Shown: positions 1 through 10,963 of the stretch, piece by piece
Layout: every line of letters starts with the position of its first letter
How positions within the stretch are numbered: position 1 is the stretch's first letter
Notes under the pieces: generated by a model
Database searches by the model: none
What the model was told of the DNA's origin: nothing
Seen by the model: the letters and a program-made list of their open reading frames with translations, nothing else
Translations under genes and position numbers: made by a program
Source: Eulemur rufifrons
Lineage: Eukaryota; Chordata; Mammalia; Primates; Lemuridae
Direction of reading: 5' to 3'
Assembly: GCF_041146395.1 (NCBI RefSeq)
Contig: NC_090989.1
Span: 253,198,843-253,262,842 of the forward strand
Length of the DNA stretch: 64,000 nucleotides

Positions 1-111
1 ACCTCAGTCAGTGGTACAGTCCACTCTGTGATGTTCGCACAACCACCAAATCACCTAACAATGCATTTCTCAGAACATGGCCCCATCTTAAGCAGTGCAT
101 GACTGTACTTT
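1..111. mobile_element. Tigger-family (pogo-like) DNA transposon end, truncated by window edge
   Basis: The sequence from 'gatgttcgcacaaccacc' to 'gcatgactgta' matches the terminal segment of a Tigger3/Tigger4-type MITE as I remember it. The rest lies left of the window. The subfamily is uncertain. Confidence 0.6.
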
Positions 112-374
112 CATTAAAATATCTCTTAAAACGTCCCAGCCAACGGCGCCCTCTGTTTCCTGCAGGGATTCTCTCATCTCTTCACTTAACTTACTTACCT
201 TTCATTTTCTCCTCAGTCCACTGGAGTGAGACTGGCACCCTAGCACTTCACTGAAAGGTCACCACTGTCTCCATCTTTGCTAGCCAATGGTTAATTCTCA
301 GTTCTCATCTTACTTTTAATCTACTGGCAGCTTTGATGTGCTCCTCTTGAAGCACTTCCTTTACTGGCTCCCCA

Positions 375-1197
375 CTTGGTTGTCCTTGTACCTTCTCTTC
401 CTGACCTCATCACAGTGGCACGTCCCAGGTTTCAAGTCACAAACCTCTTCTCCATCTCTACTCTTCCTACTCATCTCATCCACCTCTGGCTGACTACTCC
501 CCAGTCTGCCTCTAGTCCCAACCTACCTCCAGAGGTCCAGATGCTTATATCTAGCTGCCTACTTGACATGGCATGATTAGTAGACCTCCGCCCTTCCCTA
601 CCCCTGCATACAACTTTTTGAGTCAAAGGCATCACTGTTCACCCAGTTGCTCAGCCCCAAAGACTTGGAGTTATCCTTGACTCCTCTCTTCTCACTTCCC
701 AAAATCAAATCCCTCAGGAAGTCCTGTAGGTTCTTCCTTTAAAATCTATCCAGGATCTTGACAGCTTTTCACTCTCCACTGCTGCCACCCAAATCCAAGC
801 CAGCAGTAGCTTTCTTGACTGGTCTTACTGCTTAAGCCCTTCCCTCTTTGGGTCTATTTTCCATACAGCTGCCTGCTGGTCTTTACAAAATGTAAGGGTC
901 GGGTGCAGTGGCTCATGCCTGTAATCTCAGCACTCTGGGAGGCCGAGGAGGAAGGATCACTTGAGGCCAGGAGTTCTGGACCTGCCAAGGCAACATAGTG
1001 AGATCCCATCTCTAAAAAAAAAAAAAAAAAAAAAAATTGAAAAATTACCTGGGCATGGTTGTGCTACCTGTTGTCCTAGCTACTTGGGAGGCTGAGGCAG
1101 GAGGATTGCTTGAGCCCAGGAGTTCAAGGCTGCAGGCTGCAGTGAGCTGTGATTGCACCTCTGTACTCCAGCCTGGGTGACAGAGTAAGACTTAGCC

Positions 1198-1239
<42 letters not shown>

Positions 1240-1785
1240 ACATCAAGTCTCAGGTCTCATCCTTCCCCTATTCATATAATGACTCCACATCACACTTAAA
1301 ATGGAACCCAGTCCTTGCATGGGCTGCAGGGCCCTGTGTGATCTGGTTGTTCCTCCCTCTTCACCTCTGCCAGCCCTCCTGCTCTGCCCGCTTTGGCTCC
1401 AGCCACTCTGGCCTTCAGGCTCTCTTTGAACTTGTTGGGCCTGGTCCTTCCTCTCTCTGTTGTTCCCTCTCTGTGGAATGTTCTTTTCCCACCTGCTCAT
1501 GGCTCTCCATCTTTTACCTTGCAGACCTCTGCTCCATTGTCACCGCCTCAGAGGGGGCTATCCACTCTACCTAAAGTAGCAGCTCCCTCCCCTACATGAC
1601 TTTCCAGCCCCTGCCCCTGGCTCATTTTCTCAGGCAGCAAGTGTCACCCACCTGAAATGAAATCATTTATTTGTTGATGTGTTTGTTCTCTGTCTCACCC
1701 ACTAGAAGGTTAGCTTTGTAAAAGCGGGAATTTGTAGGTGCCCAGTAAATATTTGCTGGCTGGATTGATGAGTGAATGATATCAC
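375..1785 (+). mobile_element. L2 LINE, 3' part, interrupted by an Alu
   Basis: The stretch has the typical L2 order: 'ggagttatccttgactcc', 'ctgtggaatgttcttttcccacc', and the end 'agtaaatatttgctggctggattgatgagtgaatga'. The Alu at 897-1237 splits it. No intact reading frame remains. Confidence 0.75.
897..1237 (+). mobile_element. Old Alu (AluJ-like) with 36-nt A tail
   Basis: It runs from 'ggtcgggtgcagtggctcatgcc' through the middle A-rich linker and second arm to the poly-A at 1202-1237. It lacks the lemur-type left arm. Confidence 0.93.
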
Positions 1786-2597
1786 TTTCCTCCCTCTAGT
1801 GACAGCAGTGCTAGGTACATATTTGCTCAGTGGAGACCCTTGGAATCCAGGTGGGGTGCAGGCCCCTCCCTGCCTTGGGGGGTGGAAGGTGTGAACTCGT
1901 TGGTGTCCCCTGAGTGCTCTGCACCCCCTTTTCAAGGTGTTGTGGCTAAAGGATTGAGGCTTCGGAGGATTGTCAGTGAGTCTTCTTACGGTGATCACAG
2001 CCATTTCTTGGCCTAAGCCCCCTTTTTGTCCTTCTCTGCAGTTCTGTACCCATTCCAGAGTCCTCTCTGCTGGTCCTGCTGTGGCGGGGGCAGAGCCAAG
2101 GAAACTTCACTGTGTGGAACTCATGGCAAAGAGGGGCCCACAGAATCTGTCACAGGAGGCAAGGGCACAATAGAGGCCAAGCAGCCAAGCCTAAAGGTGC
2201 CTGACCAGGCAGCCCATGTGGTCCCAGTGCACTGTCCTGAACTTTTCTGACCTTGGACCTGCTTCCTTACTTTAACCTAGGAATATTCCCTCAGCATGAG
2301 CAGATTGGGCCTTCCATCCTCCACCCCGGCTTCAGATATTCTAGGGATCCTTGCTGGCACGAATAACTTCCGAACTGAGAGTGAAAGCTGTTTCCAGGTT
2401 TATTTATACCCAAAGAGGGTGACCTGTGGCCTCTGGTTTCAGCACAAGATGACCCCTCTCTGGTGCTCTTGGCTGTCAGGTACACACAGCATTGCAGCTG
2501 AGTTGGAACTGGGAGACAGTGCAAGATTGCTTTTCTCCGTGGTGAGTACAGATGCTCGTTCATTCACATGCCGTTATGAATGTGTTGCGTTCTGAGG
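1786..2597. other. Intergenic, no feature recognised
   Basis: Short ORFs on both strands have no recognisable protein character, and I see no known repeat core here. Confidence 0.5.
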
Positions 2598-2841
2598 ATC
2601 TATTGTACAGCATAATGACTATAGCCAATGACAGTGTATCCTTGAAAATTGCTAAAAGAGTAGATCTTAAATATTCTCACCACACACAAGAATAACTACG
2701 TGAGGTGATGGATATGTTAATTAGCTTGATTGTGGTAATCATTTCACAATGTATACATATATCAAACATCACATTGTATACTGTAAATGTATACAATTTT
2801 AATTTGTCAATTATACTTCAATAAAGCTAAGGAAAAAAATC
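2598..2841 (+). mobile_element. L1 3' UTR fragment
   Basis: It contains 'gtgatggatatgttaattag', 'ttgtggtaatcatttcacaa' and ends '...cttcaataaagctaaggaaaaaaa', which is the 3' end of older L1 subfamilies. Confidence 0.85.
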
Positions 2842-3169
2842 TTGAATCTTTGTATGTGGTGGGCTAATATTTTGGGGCATGTTTAACAATATTGCTTCCT
2901 TAATGTAGTTTACCACCCTCCCCTCAACTCATCCTCCTCACACCTGTCACCCCCTTCTTCATTCAAAGTGCTGCCTTTTTCACTGTCTGTGTCCCCAGGG
3001 ACAGGGTGTGACAGAGATGAAAGAAAAATCAAAGGAGTCTTTCTTGCTTTGGTGTTCAAAAATCTATGCCTTTCCATAAATAAAGAAGACTACAAGAATA
3101 GACAGAATCTCTATAACAGAGAGCAGAGTTTTCCAAACTCCACCATCAAACAAAGAAGAGTTCCTCCTT

Positions 3170-3490
3170 GGCCAGGTGCGATGGCTCATGCCTGTAATCC
3201 TAGCACTCTGGGAGGCTGAGGCGGGAGGATCAGTTGAGGTTGGGAGTTCGAGACCAGCCTGAGTGAGAGCAAGACCCTGTCTCTAATAAAAATAGAAAAA
3301 AATTAGCTGGGCATGGTGGTTTGAGGCTTAGTCTCAGTTACTTGGGAGGCTGAGGCAGGAGAATCGCTTGGGCCCAGGAGTTTGAGGTTGCTGTGAGCTA
3401 GGCTGACACCATGGCACTCTAGCCCAGGCAGTAGAGCAAGACTCTGTCTCAAAAAAAAAAAAAAAAAAAAGAAGAAGAAGAAGAAGAAGA
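3170..3490 (+). mobile_element. Lemur-type Alu with (GAA)n tail
   Basis: It has the strepsirrhine right arm ('gctgtgagctaggctgacacc') and a poly-A that has drifted into a (GAA)n microsatellite at 3471-3490. The internal duplication found in other copies is absent. Confidence 0.92.
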
Positions 3491-3767
3491 ATTCTCCCAT
3501 GTCCAGGAGAGAGAAGACCAAGGACAAGTAATGGAGATAGAGACCTTGGTGGTGTATGGAGGGACAAGCCCTCCTTTCTGGACAGGGCCCCCAGGGGCAA
3601 AGCTAAAGCTTAGTGATTTCTTTATCCCAAGGAAGGAGCAGCCTAAGTCCTACACTCTTAGATGTGGCAGAGAAGGGAAGACAGCTTCCAGGCCTGCAGG
3701 GTCTCACTGTCAGGAATGAGAAAAATAGCAGTGGCCACTGGCATGGGCTGATGACCAAAGGCCAAAT

Positions 3768-4063
3768 GGTCTTGCTCTGTCACCCAGGCTGGCGTACAGT
3801 GGCACAATCATAGCTCACTGCAGCCTTGAACTGCTGGGCTCAAGCAAAGGTATCCTCCTGCCTTAGCTGCATGGCTCAGACTCCCAAGTAGCTGGGACTG
3901 CAGGTGCACACCACCACGCCTGGCTAATTTTTTGTTTTTATTTTTGCAGAGACAGGGTCTGACTATGTTGCTCAGGTGGGTCTTTACCTCCTGGCTTCAA
4001 GCAATCCTCCTGCCCAGGCCTCTCAAAGTGCTGGGATTACCGGCGTGAGCCACCATGCCCAGC
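3768..4063 (-). mobile_element. Old Alu, reverse orientation
   Basis: The read begins 'tcttgctctgtcacccaggctgg' and ends 'gagccaccatgcccagcc', as expected for a reversed AluJ-like copy. It has a small insertion in the first-read arm. Confidence 0.92.
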
Positions 4064-4205
4064 CCTCCTCCATCTTTATATTACAAACGCCTGCAGAGCT
4101 TGGATTTAATGGAGTAGGGAGCAATTGCAGGGTGGACTCCAAAAGACTGAGATTAAGTTTCTGCTCCCTTGGCAGAATGGGAACTCAAATTCAAAATGAA
4201 ACACT

Positions 4206-4208
<3 letters not shown>

Positions 4209-4244
<36 letters not shown>

Positions 4245-4250
4245 CATATG
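4209..4250. repeat. (CA)15 microsatellite with TA-rich end
   Basis: Pure CA dinucleotides run from 4209 to 4238 and grade into a 'tatatacatatg' end. Confidence 0.95.
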
Positions 4251-4516
4251 TTTCAAAAAGAAACTTTAATTTTTTTCAGGCAAGCATGAAAATGAGGTTT
4301 ATTGGGGAGAGAAAGATAGGATTATAGGGCAAAAGCAAGATATAGGTTTAGAGAGCAAGATACATACGCCACAGATGACAACCAGACCCATTGACACAGC
4401 AAAGGGAGAGCCAAAGGAAGGGCAAAGAGAGAGAAAAAAAGAAAGTTTATTGAGTTCCTACTATATACCATGCTGAGATCAGCCATATAGACATAGACAT
4501 GGTCTCTGGCCTCCAG

Positions 4517-4701
4517 CAGGGGTGGGGAACCTGTGGCCTTCTGATTTCAAGATTGTTTTTTTTTAAGCACCAGAGGAGGCAAGAAAAGCTTCCTCTTTCT
4601 CTGCTGTACCCCTTTTAATAAAAGGATTTGTTCTGGAAAATTTGGAGTCAGTCAAAAGGCCATACTTAAGGACCTAGAAAGCCACATGTTTCCTATCCCT
4701 G
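4517..4701. mobile_element. Non-autonomous hAT-like transposon, family not recognised
   Basis: This 185-bp element has imperfect inverted ends: CAGGGGTGGGGAACCTGTGG on the left, and a right end whose reverse complement reads CAGGGATAGGAAACATGTGG. CAGGG ends and the size fit hAT MITEs. An 8-bp target duplication is not evident (GCCTCCAG versus GAAGAATC). Confidence 0.6.
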
Positions 4702-5534
4702 GAAGAATCTTGTGTGGGGGAGTAACGCTGACCACCTGGTCATGCGCCTTGGTGCTCAGTGGATCACTGGAGGTGGGTGTGTAAGGCTGGATGATCAGAG
4801 GTGAAGCGTGCGCTCTCCTGGGACCTACGGCTCAGGCTTTGCAGATTCAGAAGGCCCAGTTGGGGGGCGCTTACATCAGTCACTAAACTCCCAGCACTTG
4901 TGGATTAATTCATATGAGGATGACAGACCTTTGGAGACTGGCCTCCATCAACTCTCAGAAGGTTGCTTACAGAGTGCAGGCTTACCTCGAGATAAGGTGC
5001 AGGGATGCTTTTGCCTCCCTCCTCTTGGGCTCAGACTCAGAGAATTGTCCCTGCTGCTCCCTGATGCTCAATCTCTCCTTCGGTAACAAGCCCTCCACCC
5101 ATAGGCGCTGGACCCGCGGTGTCCATTTCTTAAAAGTTGACCCTTTTTCCTCTGGGTTTCATGCAGAGCCTTTTCCTTCACCACTTTTGTCACCAATAAT
5201 TTACAGTTTCTTGGATTATTTCTCTGATAATTATTACCCTTTTACTTAGCTGGTTTCTGTTCTTCTGGCTAAGGTTTGAAAGAAGCACCTTCATTTCATC
5301 AGCAACATACTTACACATTATCTCCTTACACATCTTGCCTATCTTGGGAGGGCAAGATTCCTAAATTTTGGTGAATTCTTACTAATTCCAATCAGAGTAG
5401 CATTTCCTGATCAGGTCTCTAGGTTCTAGGAGTGCAAACCATTTGGAGAGGATTATATAGCTCTGAAATCACTGTCCATATACGGGTTTGTTTTTGGTTT
5501 CATCCAGAAGGTAATTTAAAAAAAAAACAAAACT
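4702..5534. other. Intergenic, no feature recognised
   Basis: The ORFs here (for example 4808-5086 and 4914-5249) overlap each other and show no domain or codon-bias signal. No known repeat core is recognised. Confidence 0.5.
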
Positions 5535-5869
5535 ATTTTTTTCTTTTTGAGACAGAGTCTCGCTCTGTTGCTCGGGCTAGAGTGAGTGCCGTGGCATCAG
5601 CCTAGCTCACAGCAACCTCAAACTCCTGGGCTCAAGCGATCCTACTGCTTCAGCCTCCCGAGCAGCTGGAACTACAGGCATGCGCCACCATGCCCGGCTA
5701 ATTTTTTTCTATATATATTTTTAGTTGGCCAGATAATTTCTTTCTATTTTTAGTAGAGACGGGATCTCGCTCTTGCTCAGGCTGGTCTCGAACTTCTGAG
5801 CTCGAGTGATCCACCTGCCTCGGCCTCCCAGCGTGCTAGGATTACAGGCGTGAGCCACCGCGCCCGGCC
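5535..5869 (-). mobile_element. Lemur-type Alu with internal duplication, reverse
   Basis: The left arm reads 'gtgagtgccgtggcatcagcctagctcac'. The right arm holds the extra segment 'atatatttttagttggccag...' before the usual 'tatttttagtagagac'. It ends in 'ccaccgcgcccggcc'. Confidence 0.95.
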
Positions 5870-5957
5870 GATAATGCCTAATATTTACATAGCAGTTAGC
5901 ATATGCCAAGCCCTGGTCTAAGTAATAACTTGTTATAGTAACTCAATCTTCACAAAC

Positions 5958-6255
5958 TTTTTTTTTTTTTTTTTTTTAAGACAGAGTCTCACTCTGTTGC
6001 CCAGGCTAGAGTGCTGCGGCATCAGCCTAGCTCACAGCCTCAAACTCCTAGGCTCAGGTGATCCTCCTACCCCAGCCTCCCAAGTAGCTGGGACTATAGG
6101 CGGGTGCCACCACACCCAGCTAATTTTTTCTATTTTTAGTAGAGACAGGGTCTCACTCTTGCTCAGGCTGGTCTTGAACTCCTGACCACAAGCAATCCTC
6201 CCTCCTCAGCCTCCCAGAGTGCTAGGATTACAGGTGTGAGCCACTGAGCCCAGCC
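5958..6255 (-). mobile_element. Lemur-type Alu without the internal duplication, reverse
   Basis: It starts with a T-run and 'gacagagtctcactctgttgc' and ends 'gagccactgagcccagcc'. The right arm goes straight from 'gctaattttttc' to 'tatttttagtagagac'. Confidence 0.94.
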
Positions 6256-6269
6256 TCATATCAACCTTT

Positions 6270-6365
6270 TCAGGTAAAATTATGCCCATTTTACATTTGA
6301 GGAAACTGAAGCTGGGATTTGGGCTCAGGTACACTAGCTCCAGATGCCGCTCTTAATCATGACAG
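6270..6365 (+). mobile_element. MIR fragment
   Basis: The conserved MIR core 'cccattttacatttgagg-aaactgaa' is present. It is degraded and short. Confidence 0.6.
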
Positions 6366-6399
6366 TGTGCCCTCATTCTTTATGTCAGCTGCTTATAAT

Positions 6400-7015
6400 T
6401 CCTTTAATTGGATGCACTATAATTTAGTTAAAACTAGTCCCTTATTGGTGGGTGTTTAAGTTGTTTTTATCTTTTTCTATACAAAAGATAATGCTACAAT
6501 GAATATCCTTGTCATTTATTATTTTGTACATGGACAAGTATATCTGTACAAGAAAGAACTAGAATTGAAATTTCTGCACCAAAGCCATGAGCCTTTTCAA
6601 ATTTGATAGATAATGACAAGCTACTAGCAGGTGATAATTTACACTCCTATTAACAAGGAGTTCCCCCACACCTTTGTTAACATAGCATATTATCAAACTC
6701 TTTGATATTTGACAATCTGTTAGTAAAACATGGTATCTTATCAAAGTTTCAGTTTGCATTTCTCTTATTAGGAGTGAAGCTGAACATATTTTCATATGTT
6801 TCAGAGCCATTTGTTTATACTGTATGTTCATATCCTTTGTCTATTGTTATTCTAGGTTGTTAGTTTTCTTATTGATTTAGTTTTCCTTATTGATTTGTAG
6901 AAACTATGTACTAAAGAGGCTAGCCCTTTGTGTATAAATAGTATTTCCCACTTTTTTGCTTGCATTTGAATTTATTTGTGTTTTTTGGTTATGTTGATGT
7001 TTTAACATTTTTATA
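6400..7015 (-). mobile_element. Ancient L1M fragment
   Basis: The AT-rich text resembles reversed L1M ('ataatgctacaatgaatatcc', 'cagtttgcatttctcttatta'). Boundaries are approximate. Confidence 0.6.
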
Positions 7016-7020
7016 TAGTC

Positions 7021-7614
7021 ATGATGGTTAATTTTAGGTGTTGCCTTTACTGGATTAAGGAATACCTAGAGAACTGGTAAAGCATTGCTTCTCGGTGTGT
7101 CTGTGAGGGTGTCTCCAGAGGAGATTGGTTTGTGAATCAGTGGACTAACTGGGGAAGATTCATCCTGAATGTTGGCAGGCACTCTCCAATTGGCTGGGAG
7201 CCTGGATAGAACAAAAACGGAGAGAAAAGGATTTCCTCTCCCTCCGTCACACACCCGCTCCCCTCAGAGCTGGGATATTCTCCTCCTCCTGCCCTTGGAC
7301 ATCAGAACTCCAGGCTCTCTGGCCTTGGGATGCCAGGACTTACACCAGTGCCCACTCCTCCCAGCCCTCCGGTTCTCAAGCCTTTGACCTTGGACTGAGA
7401 CTCACACCATCAGCTTCACTGGTCCTGAGTCTTTCGAACTTGGACTGAGACATGCTACCAGCAACCCAGCGTCTCCAGCTTGCAGATGGCCTGCCATGGG
7501 ACTCCTCAGCTGTCATAATTGCATGAGCCAATTCCCCTAATAAATTCCCTCTCATATATCTATATCTTTATATCTCCTAATTGTTCCATCTCTCTGGAGA
7601 ACTCTAATACAACA
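7021..7614 (+). mobile_element. Solo LTR, family not assigned
   Basis: It starts 'tgatggttaattttaggtgt' and ends '...gagaactctaatacaaca', with an AATAAA-type signal in 'cctaataaattccctctc'. The TG...CA ends and the length near 590 bp fit an endogenous-retrovirus LTR. I see no clear target duplication and no internal retroviral genes. Confidence 0.65.
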
Positions 7615-7619
7615 GTCTA

Positions 7620-8340
7620 TTATTTTTTGATAGAAAATATTGTTTTAAAATGCATGCAATAACCTGCACACACATGTTCATAGCAACTGTATTTGTAACA
7701 GCCCAAAACTGAAATTATCTCAGATGTCCTTCAACAGGTGGTGTGTGGTTAAACAAATTGTGGTACAGACATATCATGGAATATGACTTATCAATAAAAA
7801 GGCATGAACTATTGATACATACAACTTGGATGAATTTCTAGTTATTTATTCTGGGTGAAGAAAAGCCAATCCCCAAAGGTTATATACTGTAAGATTCTAT
7901 TTCTATAATATTTTTGAAATGATAAAACTTTGGAAATAGAGGAACAGATTAGTGGTTGCCAGAAATTAGGGTGGGAGGTAGGCGTGAGGATAGGTCCAGT
8001 GGGAGGTGGATGTGATTATTATAGGACAATACATGGGATCCTTGTGATGTTGGAACTTTTTGTTATCTTGACTATGTTGGTAGATACATGAACTTACACA
8101 GGTGATAATATTACACAGAACTTAATGCACACACACTCAAATGAGTACAACTGGGGAAATCTGAATAAAAACAGTGGATTATTCAATCATTGTGAATATC
8201 CTGGTTGTGATATTGTTCTTTAGTTCCGCAAACTGTTATCATTGGGGGAAACCGAGCCAAATGTACAAGGGATCTCTTTGTATCATTTTTTACTACTGCA
8301 TGTGACTTTACAATTATCTCAACACAAATTTCAATTAAAA
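7620..8340 (+). mobile_element. L1M 3' region
   Basis: Typical L1 end-of-ORF2/3' UTR phrases appear: 'caactgtatttgtaacagcc', 'tggaatatgacttatcaata', 'agtggttgccagaaattagg'. It is heavily mutated with no ORF. Confidence 0.8.
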
Positions 8341-8889
8341 TGTACATATAGTAGTTTAGAAAGTAAAAACTAACAGTCTTCCCTCTATGCCTTACCCTAG
8401 AGAATTTCATTCTCTAGAGGGAACGTTAACACTATAATGTAAATCCTTCCAGACTTTTTCCTATACCTACACATTTTTTTCTAAACCATAGTGGGGCTGT
8501 GCTATTTATGAACCTCTGTAGCTTATTATGTTCACTTAGAAAAAACAGACACCTTTCCATGGCATCTAGGGTTGCCAGATATAGCATAATACAGGTTGTC
8601 CAGTTAAATTTGAAATTTGGATAAAAAATGGCTGATATTTTAGCATACATATGACCCTAATTTGTTGCCATTTTATCTGGCTACACTAATGGCAGTATGC
8701 TTACCTATTCTTTTGAGCAACCAATTGCATGATATTCCACAGCATAACATCTAGCCTTTGCCGATTGATGAGGGTGCCCTTTAGGTCACAGTGTCCATCA
8801 TCATTCTTATTAATACATAAAGTCCATCTGCACGGGACTTTCATTGTTCAAGCTTTTCCATATTAAATTCAGCAAACATTAATTGAGAA

Positions 8890-9085
8890 CTACAGCAGAA
8901 AAAGCCTGGACTCTACCTCCTACCAGATACCTATCCTCCTACAGCCTTGGTTTTCTCATCTGTAAAGTGGGTATAGGAATAGCTACTCTTCGGGATTAGA
9001 AATAATGTTAATACAACCCCTAATACAGTGGCTAGCAGAGAATGGAAACTCAAGAGATAAATCAATGTTTACTTATAGTAATACG
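8890..9085 (+). mobile_element. MIR
   Basis: The MIR core 'ggttttctcatctgtaaagt-gggtatagg' is recognisable, followed by 'cagtggctagcagag'. Confidence 0.7.
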
Positions 9086-9129
9086 ATTCTTGATGGGTAC
9101 TAAGAGATAAACAGTTAAGAAATGTATTT

Positions 9130-9420
9130 CTGAAATTTTTTGGTTACTTTTTATTTTGATATAATTTCAATCTTATTGTAAAGTTACAAGAATAGAGCGA
9201 GTAATGCCCATATGCCCTTTATCCAGATTCACTAATTCTACATTTTGCCCCTCCATATATATATATATATATGTGAAACTTATATTCTGAACCATCTGAA
9301 AGTAGGTTGTAAACAAATACTTCAGTGTGTTTTTCCAAGAGCAAGGACATTCTCTTAGATAACCTCATCAACTATCAAAATTAGAAAATTTAACAAATTC
9401 CCAGAGTAACTTCCAAATTC
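9130..9420 (-). mobile_element. L1M fragment, same type as 32030-32690
   Basis: It shares ordered blocks with the copy at 32030: 'ttttattttgatataat', a (TA)n stretch, 'catctgaaagtaggttg', and 'gagcaaggacattctcttag'. Confidence 0.6.
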
Positions 9421-9432
9421 AAATCCCTGAAG

Positions 9433-9620
9433 TTTTTTTCTTTTTTTTTTGAGACAGGGTCTCACTCTGTCACCTTGGCTAGAGTGACTGAAGTATTTTT
9501 AATAGTTTTTTTTTTTTTTCAAAGAGATGGTGTCTTGCTATGTTGCCCAGGCTGGAGTACAATATTAATAGGCATGATCATAGTTCACTACAGCCTGGAA
9601 CTCCTGGGCTCAAGCCTTTG
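9433..9620 (-). mobile_element. Broken Alu pieces, reverse
   Basis: Two partial arms are separated by a short unrelated piece: 'gagacagggtctcactctgtc' at 9451 and 'gtcttgctatgttgcccagg' at 9532. Neither arm is complete. Confidence 0.75.
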
Positions 9621-10049
9621 GAATAGATAGGATTTAATAGGTTTTCTTTCCCCCTCCCCAGCTATTTCCTTTTCTAGCACTTAATTTCATGTGGCTTCCT
9701 GCTTGTTTTTGGATTGGGTATAAAATCAGGGCATGGCTTGTAGCCTGAGGTCAGCAAATTTGGATGACCTTGGAAGGCAAAGAGCATTGCTCTGAAGGGT
9801 GCCTTCAGAGATTGGACTGCAGCATTTGTTTCTCATCCCATGGATGATTCAGCTGCACATGGCACTGAGATTCAGAGCATTCATTCTGCCACCACAGAAG
9901 CACAACTCCCACCCCACCTTGGCAGGCCTGGCACACACCTATGCTGGCAGAGTGGCTTCTCTGGCTCTCTCTAAAATGCAGATCTGCTCCTTTCCCTTTC
10001 CTGGTTAGCACCCCTCCCTCTAGCCTGGCACACACGCCCTCCCACAGGG

Positions 10050-10500
10050 TCCCCTGCTTACCAGCTCTTCCTTTCTTGCCATACCCCTGTATCCTGTGCT
10101 ACCCCCAGCTTGTCCTTCTCCACAGAGACTTGTGTTTTCTTGCCGCTATACTTCTGCACATGTAGTTTCCCCTACCAAGGCAATGTTCTTCTTCCCTTGT
10201 CAATTTTTTTTTAAAATTATTTTCAAAGCCTATCTCCAGTACAAAATATTTCAATCCCCTGGTCACAATTCATTGCTCCCCTCTGAGCTCTATACTGGAT
10301 GGCTGCATGCACTTGTATTTAGCATTTCTATTTGATCCTTAATAGTTTACCAACTCTAAAAGGAGTCTGTTTGTGGATCTGACTCCTCTCTGAGCTCCCT
10401 TGGGCAGAAGCCACAACTCTTTTCTTCCTTTCTCTGCCATTGTCCTGAACAGGGCCTAGCATAGGTTAGTCACTGGTGACCTGTGAAAGAATGAATAGCA
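10050..10500 (+). mobile_element. L2-like fragment
   Basis: The pyrimidine-rich text and the end 'gaacagggcctagcataggt...gaaagaatgaatagca' fit an L2 3' end. The stretch before it, 9620-10050, has no feature I recognise. Confidence 0.5.
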
Positions 10501-10963
10501 CAAATTACTCTGTGTGAGACTGGCAGGCATTTGGGTATAGAGATGAAGCATGTAAGTGCACATTAATTGCTCAAAAAACTATAGGTTTTATTATTGCTGC
10601 TAATGTTGTTATTACTGGTAGAGATGTTACATCCCAAGTCCCCTGACCCACCCCATTAGTGACTCTTGAAACAGGGAGCAGCAGAATCATGATCCAGCCT
10701 CCTTATTGTCATGGTGAGGAAAGAGCCCCACAGAGGATCATGCTCTTCTTTCAGGCCCCATACCTCAGAGCTGCTGCCTCCTTGCACTGGGCTGTTTTCT
10801 CTTGCTGCATAATTACTCTGCTTAATTCAGTGGTATTCAAACTGTTTTGAAAAGGTACACTCAAAATAATCTTGAACATTTTAAGTAGACATCTAAATTT
10901 TTTCATCATAATTTTGAATGGTCATAAAGGATGTAATTTCCTATTATTGTAAATATAAATATA

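Noticed and set aside
1149..1574. ORF with a poly-lysine run
   Set aside because: It translates an Alu A tail and L2 sequence.
3303..3600. Two reverse ORFs with poly-phenylalanine or poly-leucine runs
   Set aside because: They translate the reversed Alu tail and (GAA)n repeat.
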